Shown: positions 7,436 through 15,362 of the stretch, in pieces
Position numbering within the stretch: the first letter of the stretch is position 1
Layout of the letters: each line of letters starts with the position of its first letter
NCBI GenBank assembly: GCA_900543275.1
Contig: UQQL01000004.1
Location: 1 to 63,021 of the forward strand
DNA: 63,021 nt
Source: an uncultured Collinsella sp.
GTDB lineage: Bacteria; Actinomycetota; Coriobacteriia; Coriobacteriales; Coriobacteriaceae
Direction of reading: 5' to 3'
Program-made: the position numbers and the translations under genes
The notes under the pieces: model-generated
Told to the model about the DNA's origin: nothing
What the model saw: only the letters and a program-made list of their open reading frames with translations
Databases searched by the model: none

Positions 7436-7466
7436 AGGGCCCCGTCCACACGCGGACGAGGCCCTG
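7436..7466 (-). terminator. Terminator at the end of the putative ncRNA / zinc-ribbon operon
   Basis: On the minus strand a GGGCC-C-CGTCC type stem (paired arms about 7437-7448 and 7455-7466, one bulge per arm) is followed by CTTTT. It closes either a transcript coming from the 7667-12579 gene run or the structured region just upstream of it. Confidence 0.65.
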
Positions 7467-7640
7467 TCAGATTGGTAGTCTCGAGAAAGTTGGTGTAGCG
7501 CCCGATCCGAAGCGAGTCGGCCTGGCGTCCAAGAACCTAGAATACGGTTGATGCCCTATGCCGCCGACCGGCATATGAAAGACAGCGGGCCAAAAGTCCC
7601 ATGGCTTCTAGCCCGCAGAAACATCGATGTTTCCAAATGA
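7438..7640 (-). ncRNA. Putative structured RNA or long 3' UTR
   Basis: No gene fits in 7383-7666. On the minus strand the region shows the 16-nt palindrome GAAACATCGATGTTTC (7618-7633), a GCGGGC/GCCCGC hairpin (about 7585-7616), ATGCCG/CGGCAT (7558-7574), and finally the terminator at 7436-7466. The dense pairing followed by a good terminator suggests an independent small RNA or a structured 3' UTR behind the small acidic gene. I do not recognise the family (it is not tmRNA, SRP RNA or RNase P RNA by their conserved motifs). Confidence 0.35.
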
Positions 7641-7666
7641 TCGCAGCTTGTGTTTCAAGCGCTTTT

Positions 7667-7858
7667 CTACGCTACCGGCGGATGCAAATCCCAATCGGGA
7701 AAGCAGTTTGCAAAGCCTGAGAGATTTTGAGTCAAAACATTGTTCTCAGCTTGCTTCAGTCGCTCGTCCTCTTCAAACAGACTATCGAGCTCGCTCAATG
7801 CATCGAAGTCCTGCATCGCAGCATCGTTATGGTCGAAATCAGTCACTTCATCAGTCAT
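7667..7858 (-). CDS. Small acidic hypothetical protein
   Basis: The 63-residue protein is very acidic in its first 35 residues (DEVTDFDHNDAAMQDFDAL, SLFEEDE) and ends NCFPDWDLHPPVA. GGAGTG lies ahead of the ATG, and the gene follows the coiled-coil membrane protein by 41 bp in the same direction. The aromatic and proline-rich tail may be a docking peptide; this is inference. I do not recognise a family. Confidence 0.5.
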   Translation of the reverse strand: MTDEVTDFDHNDAAMQDFDALSELDSLFEEDERLKQAENNVLTQNLSGFANCFPDWDLHPPVA

Positions 7859-7899
7859 CTATTTCACTCCGTTCATGGTTATCGAGTCAATCCTATCGG

Positions 7900-9555
7900 C
7901 TAGGCAACCTTATCGAGCTTAAGCAGGTCGCTGCGCTCGGCCGCCGCTTCCTTCGCGCTCTTCCACTGATTAAGCGCCAGATCGATCTCGGAACAGCCTT
8001 CCTGGATGCGTTTGGAGTATTTGGCCTCAATCTCTTCTGCCTCCGCAGCGCGCTGCTTGCTCGAGAGGCCCGTCTTTACTAGACAATAGCCAGCCCCCGC
8101 AAGAAGCAGAATGCCAATAACCTGGTTTACAAATGCAAAGAGAGCTACTCCCAAAACAGCGAGGACAACGGCCGCTATCTTGTGGCTCTTGTTGCCCTTC
8201 GCAACCTTGACATCAAGCTCAGCGAGCTCCTTTTTCTTCTCTTCACCGACATAGCGAACATAATCGCCGCGCAGCGCATTACCCTCATCGCCGGTAACCG
8301 CCTTGCTTGTCCATCCGTCGAAGTCAAGGGTGATCGCCTGCGGAAATTCGGGGATATCGCTCTTGCGATACCGGTTGAAACCACCGTTGATATAGGAGCC
8401 CAAAAACTGAATCGCGGTCTTCTTCTTATGCACATCCACAGACGCACTCTGGTCGCGCATCGAGCGTGTCATCTGGTCGATGATATTCATCGTCTGCTGA
8501 CGCTTCTCATCACGGCGACGATTGACGATCTCTCGGGCGCGCTCCACGTCTCCGCCAAACGCCTTGACCGCAAGAAGATACTCCTCCTGGCGGCGCAAAT
8601 TTCGCTCCTTGGAGTCATCGGAGTTAACGAGCTCCATCAGATGCCTGTCAACCTGCTCGGCAAGCGTCCTCTCGTCAACATCGGAAGCTTTGAGGGCGGC
8701 GAAGTCATTGGAGATACTCTCGATTGCCTCGACTTTTCCGAGATACTTATTGATGTAGTCAAACTCCTTGACCACCACCTTGAGCGCCGGATATCTCGAA
8801 CTCATATCCTCCTCGTAGCCGATAAAATACTCCGCCCATGACTTAGACTGCTCGTTTTCGAACTCAGGGCTCTGATTTCTGATCTGCTCGATCCAGCCCG
8901 CCATATAGTCATCGCACAGGTGCTTTTCGTCGGTTCCGAAGATGCCGTTGATATAGGCATCAATGTAGACCATCGCATCGGCATCAATACGGGCGGCGTT
9001 TTGCGTCGAGAAGTAGCGTGCGAGCCATTCGTAGCACGTGGCCGTGCGGTTATTACGTCTGCAAATCAGAGCCATCGCAAGCGACGTGTGCTCGTTGTCA
9101 CGTTTGACAGCCTCACGTATTGCGCGCTCCGCAAGATCTCGGTTGTTGTTGATCCATGCCGCAAGGGCAACCAGGACAGGCGCCAGCCAGTAGTCCGGGG
9201 TAGAAATCATTAACTCCTCGGAGACCGTCGAAATCGTCGCCTTGCGCACGAGCGCTGCATCGGTTGCCTGGAGAATACCGACCATGGTGTTTCGAACCAC
9301 CGAGTAGTTGCCGAACTTCTTGTCCATCTCCTGCCGGACGCTCACGAGCTCCGTAGTCGCCTGCTCAAGTGCGGCGGTACGACGCTGTTCGAGCATCATC
9401 TCGAGAAAGTCCTTTCGGAGCTTTTTAAGGTCCTTCCGCACTTCCTCCATTTGGGATTCGACCTTATCGACCTTCGTGGTCATCTGGTCAACTTTTGTTC
9501 CAATAGCGGCGATCCTGCGCTCGATAAGGGCAGTATCTAATCCCGAATCACTCAT
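7900..9555 (-). CDS. Coiled-coil protein with C-terminal membrane hairpin, unknown function
   Basis: The 551-residue protein starts with a heptad-rich coiled coil at about residues 5-75 (IAAIGTKVDQMTTKVDKV, VRKDLKKLRKDFLEM), then a long helical region, and two hydrophobic segments near residues 455-495 (IAAVVLAVLGVALFAFV and IGILLLAGAGYCLV). A second helical, Lys/Glu-rich segment closes the chain. No enzyme motif is visible. GAAAGGTGG precedes the ATG at 9555; a GTG at 9564 is an alternative. It is the fourth gene of the SPFH/zinc-ribbon run and probably acts on the membrane with those proteins. Confidence 0.7.
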   Translation of the reverse strand: MSDSGLDTALIERRIAAIGTKVDQMTTKVDKVESQMEEVRKDLKKLRKDFLEMMLEQRRTAALEQATTELVSVRQEMDKKFGNYSVVRNTMVGILQATDAALVRKATISTVSEELMISTPDYWLAPVLVALAAWINNNRDLAERAIREAVKRDNEHTSLAMALICRRNNRTATCYEWLARYFSTQNAARIDADAMVYIDAYINGIFGTDEKHLCDDYMAGWIEQIRNQSPEFENEQSKSWAEYFIGYEEDMSSRYPALKVVVKEFDYINKYLGKVEAIESISNDFAALKASDVDERTLAEQVDRHLMELVNSDDSKERNLRRQEEYLLAVKAFGGDVERAREIVNRRRDEKRQQTMNIIDQMTRSMRDQSASVDVHKKKTAIQFLGSYINGGFNRYRKSDIPEFPQAITLDFDGWTSKAVTGDEGNALRGDYVRYVGEEKKKELAELDVKVAKGNKSHKIAAVVLAVLGVALFAFVNQVIGILLLAGAGYCLVKTGLSSKQRAAEAEEIEAKYSKRIQEGCSEIDLALNQWKSAKEAAAERSDLLKLDKVA

Positions 9556-9627
9556 CTGTACCACCTTTCAGTTTGAACTGTTTAGATCATCCAATAGCTT
9601 TAAGCGAGTAAGCACCCGCCATCCGCT

Positions 9628-10434
9628 TTATTGAGAGGCCATGCTTCGGTATTGCTCGGACACCTGCTGATAGGCCACGAGAAACTTCTGTTTGTATTGG
9701 CTTGCCTTCATCGAATTGACGATGCGCCCGACGGGCTCCACATAGTGTTCGAGAAAGTACGAGGTCCTTCTTCGTAACGCAAACGAACCAGTTTTATAGG
9801 GGGACCCGGGGTTCTCTCTAATGCCCTTGAGTAGTGCGAGACACGTCTTGGGTATGTTGCAGTTGGCGGCGATATCTTGATAGAAGCTCTCCCGCTCTGC
9901 GGTCATAAAGTCTTCCGAAGCATACCGCGCTATGCAGAACGGGCACACAGCATCGATAAAGCTCTCAAGCCGAGACCGATCCTCCATGCTCTGCATATTG
10001 GCGACCACGAGCGATACCATCTGAACCTCAAAGTCACGCATGTTGTAGAGCGTCGACTCAAACAAGTCGATCAAGTCACGCACTTCGTCATATTCGAGAG
10101 GGATATCTTCGGCCCTTTTAAAGAAAACCGTCATCGAACCCGAAAGACCTTCGCAAAACTCATCGCAGTACGCAACCATAAACTGTGCTGCCGCGTTGTC
10201 TTGCATCATATTGAGCACGTCCGCGGCAAATTTGCGGGCCTCCGGAAAGTTACCACCCTTAAAAAACTTGATGGCATTGTCCTTGGCAAACGCGATTTTG
10301 CCCGTGGCCCCCAGACGCGCCCGCGAATAGTACATCTCGCGACCGCACTGGTTGCAATGAACCTTTCGAGTTGCGGGGTCAAACTCGACATCGGTGCTGC
10401 CGCAGCCCTCACAAGTTATACCGTTGATTTCCAA
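9628..10434 (-). CDS. TFIIB-type zinc-ribbon protein, unknown function
   Basis: The protein has an N-terminal zinc ribbon (CEGCGS, then VHCNQCGREMYY) near residues 8-36 and a C-terminal helical domain with a TPR-like start (NAIKFFKGGNFPEARKFAADVLNMM). No membrane segment is visible. The start is not an ATG: TTG at 10434 follows GGGGGAAG by 3 nt, and TTG at 10452 is the alternative. The layout resembles the zinc-ribbon member (YdjG-like) of Bacillus ydjGHI, which is inference from context and not from clear sequence identity. Confidence 0.65.
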   Translation of the reverse strand: MEINGITCEGCGSTDVEFDPATRKVHCNQCGREMYYSRARLGATGKIAFAKDNAIKFFKGGNFPEARKFAADVLNMMQDNAAAQFMVAYCDEFCEGLSGSMTVFFKRAEDIPLEYDEVRDLIDLFESTLYNMRDFEVQMVSLVVANMQSMEDRSRLESFIDAVCPFCIARYASEDFMTAERESFYQDIAANCNIPKTCLALLKGIRENPGSPYKTGSFALRRRTSYFLEHYVEPVGRIVNSMKASQYKQKFLVAYQQVSEQYRSMASQ

Positions 10435-10488
10435 TAGCTTCCCCCACTTCAACCATCAAAGTGCCCTGGCAAAAAGCAGCGCGAGCCC

Positions 10489-11190
10489 TTATTTGACAGC
10501 GGTCAGCGCCGCATTGCGCTTTTTCCAGATATTGCGCGCATCATGGACAAGGCCAACCGTAACATCTGCCGGCTCATCGGCACTCATGGAATTCGAGACC
10601 ACCTCAAGCGCGGCGGAGAACTGTCGCTCGATCTCTTGAACATGGGGTTGCGACATGTTGGAGCTGAAGGAGATGTCATCCTTAAGCGCTTTGAGTTCGG
10701 CTTTGACCTGAGCGTCCTGCGCCACGGCGAGGAGCTGTCCCACATACGATCCGAACTGCGCCGTTTGAACCGTCTTTGCGGCCACGGCAGCAACCTTTTG
10801 GTCAACCTGGCGGCCATTGAAGCCTAGACCCATCTGCACAAGGACAAGCACAGCAAGAAGGACAACGTTTACGACGACTGGAATCGTGCTGCCGCCCCAC
10901 CCATATGCCGCAAACACAAAGTACGTGTTGGCCAGAAGGGCAACGACAAAGTAGGCACAGCTGGATGCGACCGGCAAATAATGGATTTCGGTCGTGCTTT
11001 TGACCGTGGACTGCTTATCGGACATGGCAGCCGAAATCGAAGCCGCCGCAAAAGCCAAAACCCCAAAGCCAAGCGACATAGCAAAGACGATAGGGTTCAT
11101 CAGCGCGTTTTTGCAGACAAACATGATTACAAGCCATGCCACCAAGACGATTGCCTCGCCCAAAATGACACGTTTAACAGAACCGTTCAT
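10489..11190 (-). CDS. Four-helix membrane protein of the SPFH cluster
   Basis: The 233-residue protein has four predicted membrane helices in two pairs (about residues 8-27, 33-55, 74-95, 102-122) and a cytoplasmic, helical C-terminal half (VQTAQFGSYVGQLLAVAQDAQVK, IERQFSAALEVVSNSMS). AAGGAGA lies ahead of the ATG. It starts 12 bp after the SPFH gene stop, so the two are almost certainly cotranscribed. Its position matches YdjH of the Bacillus set, but I see no diagnostic motif. Confidence 0.65.
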   Translation of the reverse strand: MNGSVKRVILGEAIVLVAWLVIMFVCKNALMNPIVFAMSLGFGVLAFAAASISAAMSDKQSTVKSTTEIHYLPVASSCAYFVVALLANTYFVFAAYGWGGSTIPVVVNVVLLAVLVLVQMGLGFNGRQVDQKVAAVAAKTVQTAQFGSYVGQLLAVAQDAQVKAELKALKDDISFSSNMSQPHVQEIERQFSAALEVVSNSMSADEPADVTVGLVHDARNIWKKRNAALTAVK

Positions 11191-11202
11191 CTTTGTTTCT
11201 CC

Positions 11203-12579
11203 TTATTGGATCTTAGTTCCACAATCGGGGCAGAATTTGGTCCCTTCGGGCAACTCGGCTCCGCAGCTCGGGCACCTTGGCGAGATCAACCGGTTCCCGC
11301 ATTCCAGGCAGAACTTGGCACCGACCGGGTTAAGATGCCCACACGCCAAACACGCAACACCCTGCTCGAGCTTTTGTCCGCATTCCAGGCAGAACTTAGC
11401 ACCCATCGGATTAACGTTTCCGCAACTGGGACACACGGGACCGTTTTGCATACCTGCGGACGCGGAAGCCGTTCCAACCATGGGAGCAACAGCGCCCATG
11501 GCCTGGTTGGCCAAGTTGGAGAAGCCAGCTCCAAATGCACCGCCCATGCCAACGCCCATGCCGAGTCCCATGCCGGCTCCCATGAGGCCCGATGCGGCAC
11601 TCCCCTCATTGCCCGCAGCACTCTCCATTACGTCCATGCCGCGCTCCTGCTGATAGTTGTAGCCTTCGCGCGCACGCTTCCTGGCAAGTGCCTCGGACTC
11701 GATGTCCATCTGGGCAGCGTTACCCTGCGCCTCGAGAATGCTCCGCTTACGCTGGATCTTCATCTCGTTGATGGCAGCAAGATCCTCTTCGAAGGGCTTG
11801 ATGCTGTTGAACGAGAAGTTATCGAGCGTGAGACCAAACTCATCGAAATAGTTAACGAGCTTGCCCTGCATCTGAGACGAGAAGTCGCTCAGATGCGTCG
11901 CAATTTTAAGAACGGAAACCTCCTGGTCAACAATCGCCTTGGCAAGCAGGTCAGGAACATACTCAAGGATTTTTGCCCGCATAAAGGAAGTAAGTTCTTC
12001 TCGCGTATAGCGATCTCGCGTGCCCACGACCTTAACGAGGAACTTCCTCACCTGAATGGGAACCAGGCTCGAGTCATTCTGCTCGATATGCGCGCCAAAC
12101 AAACCGAAGGCGCGAACATGAACGTTGACGTCTTCCTCAGGGTCTTGGACAATGATGGGCTCGGTCGTGCCCCAGCGCAGCTCGTTCATGTAGTTAGTAT
12201 TGATAAAGTACACAACGGAATGAAACGCCGAGCTACCGCCGGTAAGCGAATGGGCGGCATTGCGGAACGGGGCGAATCGGCTGTCTCCCGTGTCGAGCTT
12301 GATCTTGCACGGACCGACAAACACGCTTACCTGAGAATCGCCGGCACCCGTAGCGTCAGTAGAACTGCCCGCCCCCATATTGTTGGTAAAAACGGCAATC
12401 TGCGATTGCGCAACCTGAAGATAGGACCCGTTGGGAAAATCCTCGTAGGGATAGCGGAATGAGACAAGCGAGGCATCTTCGTCGTTGCCAGGCTCCCATT
12501 TGATATTGTCGACAGAAAAGGCACCGAGAATTCCGCTGTGCTTTTCTTCCTTTTCGTTATCGCTATGGAACAGTGACAT
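11203..12579 (-). CDS. SPFH-domain protein with C-terminal zinc ribbons (YdjI/COG4260-like)
   Basis: The 458-residue protein begins with an SPFH (stomatin/prohibitin-like) domain at about residues 15-270, recognisable from DNIKWEPGN, GSYLQVAQSQIAVFTNNMG and VRAFGLFGAHIEQND. A charged helix (KIQRKRSILEAQGNAAQMDIE) and a Gly/Met/Ala-rich linker (GLMGAGMGLGMGVGMGG) follow. Three zinc ribbons end the chain (CPSCG...FCLECG, CLACG...FCLECG, CPSCG...FCPDCG). This architecture is the YdjI/COG4260 type, which in Bacillus works with PspA and membrane partners. AAAGGAA precedes the ATG at 12579. It heads the operon running to 7667. Confidence 0.82.
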   Translation of the reverse strand: MSLFHSDNEKEEKHSGILGAFSVDNIKWEPGNDEDASLVSFRYPYEDFPNGSYLQVAQSQIAVFTNNMGAGSSTDATGAGDSQVSVFVGPCKIKLDTGDSRFAPFRNAAHSLTGGSSAFHSVVYFINTNYMNELRWGTTEPIIVQDPEEDVNVHVRAFGLFGAHIEQNDSSLVPIQVRKFLVKVVGTRDRYTREELTSFMRAKILEYVPDLLAKAIVDQEVSVLKIATHLSDFSSQMQGKLVNYFDEFGLTLDNFSFNSIKPFEEDLAAINEMKIQRKRSILEAQGNAAQMDIESEALARKRAREGYNYQQERGMDVMESAAGNEGSAASGLMGAGMGLGMGVGMGGAFGAGFSNLANQAMGAVAPMVGTASASAGMQNGPVCPSCGNVNPMGAKFCLECGQKLEQGVACLACGHLNPVGAKFCLECGNRLISPRCPSCGAELPEGTKFCPDCGTKIQ

Positions 12580-12774
12580 GCTGATTCCTTTCGTTAATCC
12601 CAAACCACGCGTTCCGCGTGTCTAATAAATTGTAAACTGCCGAGTCGACAGGCGCATCGAAAGCCTGTGCGCCTCAATCTGTCCCCAACTTAGCTTGGCT
12701 AATTATAGCCCTCAAGTCATCTCATTTAGCCACCCCCGATGAGCGGCAATAATGTCGCACCTTTGGTCAACTGA

Positions 12775-12864
12775 CGAAGAACCGGGAGGGTTCGAACCCC
12801 AGATGCCCTTTTGGGGCATATCCGCTGAGCGGGCGAGCGCGTTCGGCCTCTCGGTCAGCTCTTC
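12775..12864 (-). tRNA. Degenerate tRNA-Ser(GCU)-like gene, possibly a pseudo-tRNA
   Basis: On the minus strand a 7-bp acceptor (GAAGAGC with GTTCTTC, one G-U), a Ser-like D region (ACCGAGAGGCCGAAC), an anticodon loop CCGCTCA (GCT), a long variable arm (ATGCCC/GGGCAT) and a T loop TTCGAAC are visible. Faults are C at position 33, a C-A mismatch closing the anticodon stem, a D stem that does not pair, and two extra bases between T stem and acceptor. The 3' end reads GTCA, not GCCA. It may be a decayed copy or an atypical gene. The remainder of 12604-12962 shows no gene. Confidence 0.45.
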
Positions 12865-12962
12865 GTAACGTCCGTTTTAGCCGCAACTAAACTCGTCGGA
12901 TGGAACAAGGGGAAAGGTATAAGAGCTGCGCGCGCTGTAATGCCAAAACGGCTCGGCTAAAG

Positions 12963-14456
12963 CTACCAGCTCTCGTGATAGGCCATAATCGACCGACATG
13001 GGTACCCTTCGGAGCCGCATTCCGCAGACGCTACGACCTTTCCGTCTTTATAAAACTCGACGTACCAAACGTACGTTGCCGCCCCCTCCCAATAGTTTGG
13101 CTTATCAGCGACCTTGAACGTAATAGAGGCGTCATCTGGCACAATCAACTCGCGCTTGGCGTTTGCAATGAACGCATCCATGTCGGCGATCACGCCATCG
13201 CCGCGCGCAGCGGCCTCCCCATCGTCGCTGCTATCGGATGCCGCTTCAGATGGTGCTTGAGATGCGCCAGATCGATCGTCCGCAGTGCCAGAGCCGTCCT
13301 TCAAAGAGCCCTCCGAAGGCTCCACCCCTTTGAATGCCTTCCACATATCGCTGCTTGCGGACGGCATTTCAATGTCGGCCTCCGGATACTTCCCGGCGAG
13401 CTCGTCAAGAATTCTGCACGCTTCCTCACGCCCCTGGACCATCGCCTCCTGCGGTTTGCCACCATCCTCAACGGTCCTCACCAAGTAGGCGCCATTCTGC
13501 CTATCGAATTCCTTATTTTGAATTTGCACCGCGTCTACGACCTCAGGACCCTTTGCAGTAAGCGAAATATAGAAATCTGCCTGGTTACAATCCTGACTAC
13601 AAGTAAATTTAACGATGCCGTCCTTACAGACAGTAATGACTTGGCTCTCACCCTGAGCAATAAAACCGTCGTACTGATTCGTCATATTGCTGGAGCCTTC
13701 TACCATCTCTGACGAAGGCATAACCGAAACGGCCTCTCCATCAACAAAGCAGTAGGCACCCACAATCGCCGAAATATCGTTCTGCGCATCGACAAACCCA
13801 ACAAGCAGCTCGTCAATTCCGTCGCCATTCAAATCATCGAAAGCATAGTAGTAGCTTAAAAAGCCGGGGGCAGTCTGGTTGTTATAAACGAATATCTGCC
13901 CCAGTCCAGAATCACCACCGCGTCCCTGGGCCCAGTCGTCGTAGCTGGCAGCACCAGCCCCCTTCTGCTCGCAATAGCTCGCAAAGTCCTCGTAACGCGC
14001 AACCACGCCCTCGTAAGCCCTGCGTGCTTTCTTGTTTGTTGCCGCGACCTTCTTTTTAGACGACTTCTCCTCGACTGCAGCCGGCTGCTCCTGCTGCTGC
14101 GCTTGAGGCAGCACAAAGGCTTCGTAAGCTTTGACCAGGGCGTAAGCGACACCAGCGGTAAAGATGATTGCTGCAAGAATGGTGACAAACGTAGGCACAG
14201 CAAAACGGCCGATCTGCCGACGCTGCATCATAAAGGCCGCAAAGGACATATGATCAGAGGGCGCCGGAGAAGGGCCCTCCGCGCGAGATACAGCAGGATC
14301 GCTTGTCGCTTTTCTATCAGCAGACGCCTTTGGTGTACCTGAAGGAAGCGGCTGCTGAGCATTCGCCGGCGCATCATCCACATCCAACGGTTTTCCGCAT
14401 GCAGAACAGAATCGCGCCCCGTCTTTGATCTTTGCCCCGCAGCTTGCACAGTACAT
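12963..14456 (-). CDS. Zinc-ribbon, single-pass membrane protein with FG-GAP-like extracytoplasmic part
   Basis: The 497-residue protein has an N-terminal zinc ribbon (CASCGAKIKDGARFCSACG), a Pro/Ala/Ser linker, one membrane helix at about residues 85-110 (FVTILAAIIFTAGVAYALV), a Gln/Lys-rich stalk and an outside domain with DDLNGDGIDELLVGFVD, a calcium-loop-like FG-GAP repeat motif. A second low-complexity linker (Ser/Asp/Ala) precedes a terminal small domain. AGGGGG precedes the ATG. It shares its plan with the proteins at 18252 and 19873. Function is unknown; an envelope sensor is a guess. Confidence 0.7.
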   Translation of the reverse strand: MYCASCGAKIKDGARFCSACGKPLDVDDAPANAQQPLPSGTPKASADRKATSDPAVSRAEGPSPAPSDHMSFAAFMMQRRQIGRFAVPTFVTILAAIIFTAGVAYALVKAYEAFVLPQAQQQEQPAAVEEKSSKKKVAATNKKARRAYEGVVARYEDFASYCEQKGAGAASYDDWAQGRGGDSGLGQIFVYNNQTAPGFLSYYYAFDDLNGDGIDELLVGFVDAQNDISAIVGAYCFVDGEAVSVMPSSEMVEGSSNMTNQYDGFIAQGESQVITVCKDGIVKFTCSQDCNQADFYISLTAKGPEVVDAVQIQNKEFDRQNGAYLVRTVEDGGKPQEAMVQGREEACRILDELAGKYPEADIEMPSASSDMWKAFKGVEPSEGSLKDGSGTADDRSGASQAPSEAASDSSDDGEAAARGDGVIADMDAFIANAKRELIVPDDASITFKVADKPNYWEGAATYVWYVEFYKDGKVVASAECGSEGYPCRSIMAYHESW

Positions 14457-14605
14457 AAATCCCCCTAGAACTTCAGCATATCGAAACGATAGCCCACAGC
14501 CTGCAAACAGAAAAGGCCCAGGAGCAATTTGCTCGACTGTAAACCTTTTCTTTCACCTTTCAAATTCGCCTGACCCCACGCGGAAGGCATGCGACGGGCT
14601 ACTTG

Positions 14606-15223
14606 CTAGGCGCGAGCCATGTGCAGCTTGATTGCCTTGAAGATGATGTTGGCAACCGAGGCAATAGGCCAGAGCGCCACGATCGTCATCGGAACCGATT
14701 CGGGAATAACAGGAACCGCCCCGTGAATCACGCTGCCCAACCAGTAAAAAAGCATCAGAACCACGACAGGAAGGCCCACGAGAACCACAAGCTCGATTAG
14801 CATAATCGTGATACCGATAATGCCGCTACCATAGACAAAGGGAAGCCTTACACCGCTGCGGTACAGCGAGATAATCACCTTCCAGGGACCAATCAGAAGC
14901 AGCGCCAGCGGAATCATATTGTTAAGTCCCAGCGAGCCACCTCCCAGCACGTAATTGAAAAAGAGCACATAGAGCAATGAAATCACCGCTGCTCGCCCAA
15001 GCGACCCGATGGACTCGTGAAGCGAATCCTGCAGGCAAGCAGCGGCCTCTGCATCCTCCGCCGCTTGAAACTGAGCCTCGACAGACTGGCTCTCAATCGG
15101 CTGGGCCTCGACGTAAATCGCATCCCCCACCGCGCTGGCCGCAGCCGCGACCGTAGGCGTTCCGCACACGCCGCAGAACTTGGCGCCGTCGTTAATCTCT
15201 GCTCCACACTGTTTGCAATGCAT
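14606..15223 (-). CDS. Zinc-ribbon multi-pass membrane protein
   Basis: The 205-residue protein opens with a zinc ribbon (CKQCGAEINDGAKFCGVCG), has an acidic linker, and then three to four hydrophobic segments (about residues 75-100, 103-118, 128-165, 175-195). The last residues are basic. AAAGGA precedes the ATG. It lies 149 bp upstream of the FG-GAP-like zinc-ribbon gene on the same strand and is divergent from the plus-strand gene at 15363. Function is unknown. Confidence 0.65.
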   Translation of the reverse strand: MHCKQCGAEINDGAKFCGVCGTPTVAAAASAVGDAIYVEAQPIESQSVEAQFQAAEDAEAAACLQDSLHESIGSLGRAAVISLLYVLFFNYVLGGGSLGLNNMIPLALLLIGPWKVIISLYRSGVRLPFVYGSGIIGITIMLIELVVLVGLPVVVLMLFYWLGSVIHGAVPVIPESVPMTIVALWPIASVANIIFKAIKLHMARA

Positions 15224-15362
15224 AATCGGGTCCTTTCTCGTTACCCCTTTTCTTGACGATCACAAGATACGATTTGTCGTTTATCCGATATAGAGATTTT
15301 GACCGGGTAATTTTCCTAAACGTGCTACGCTATTAAACCTGCAGCTAGAGACAGGGGTAACA

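Noticed and set aside
12775..12864. tRNA-Sec reading of the tRNA-like element because of its long acceptor pairing
   Set aside because: An 11-bp acceptor-like helix can be drawn, but TCA does not fall in a 7-nt anticodon loop and the D region is Ser-like.
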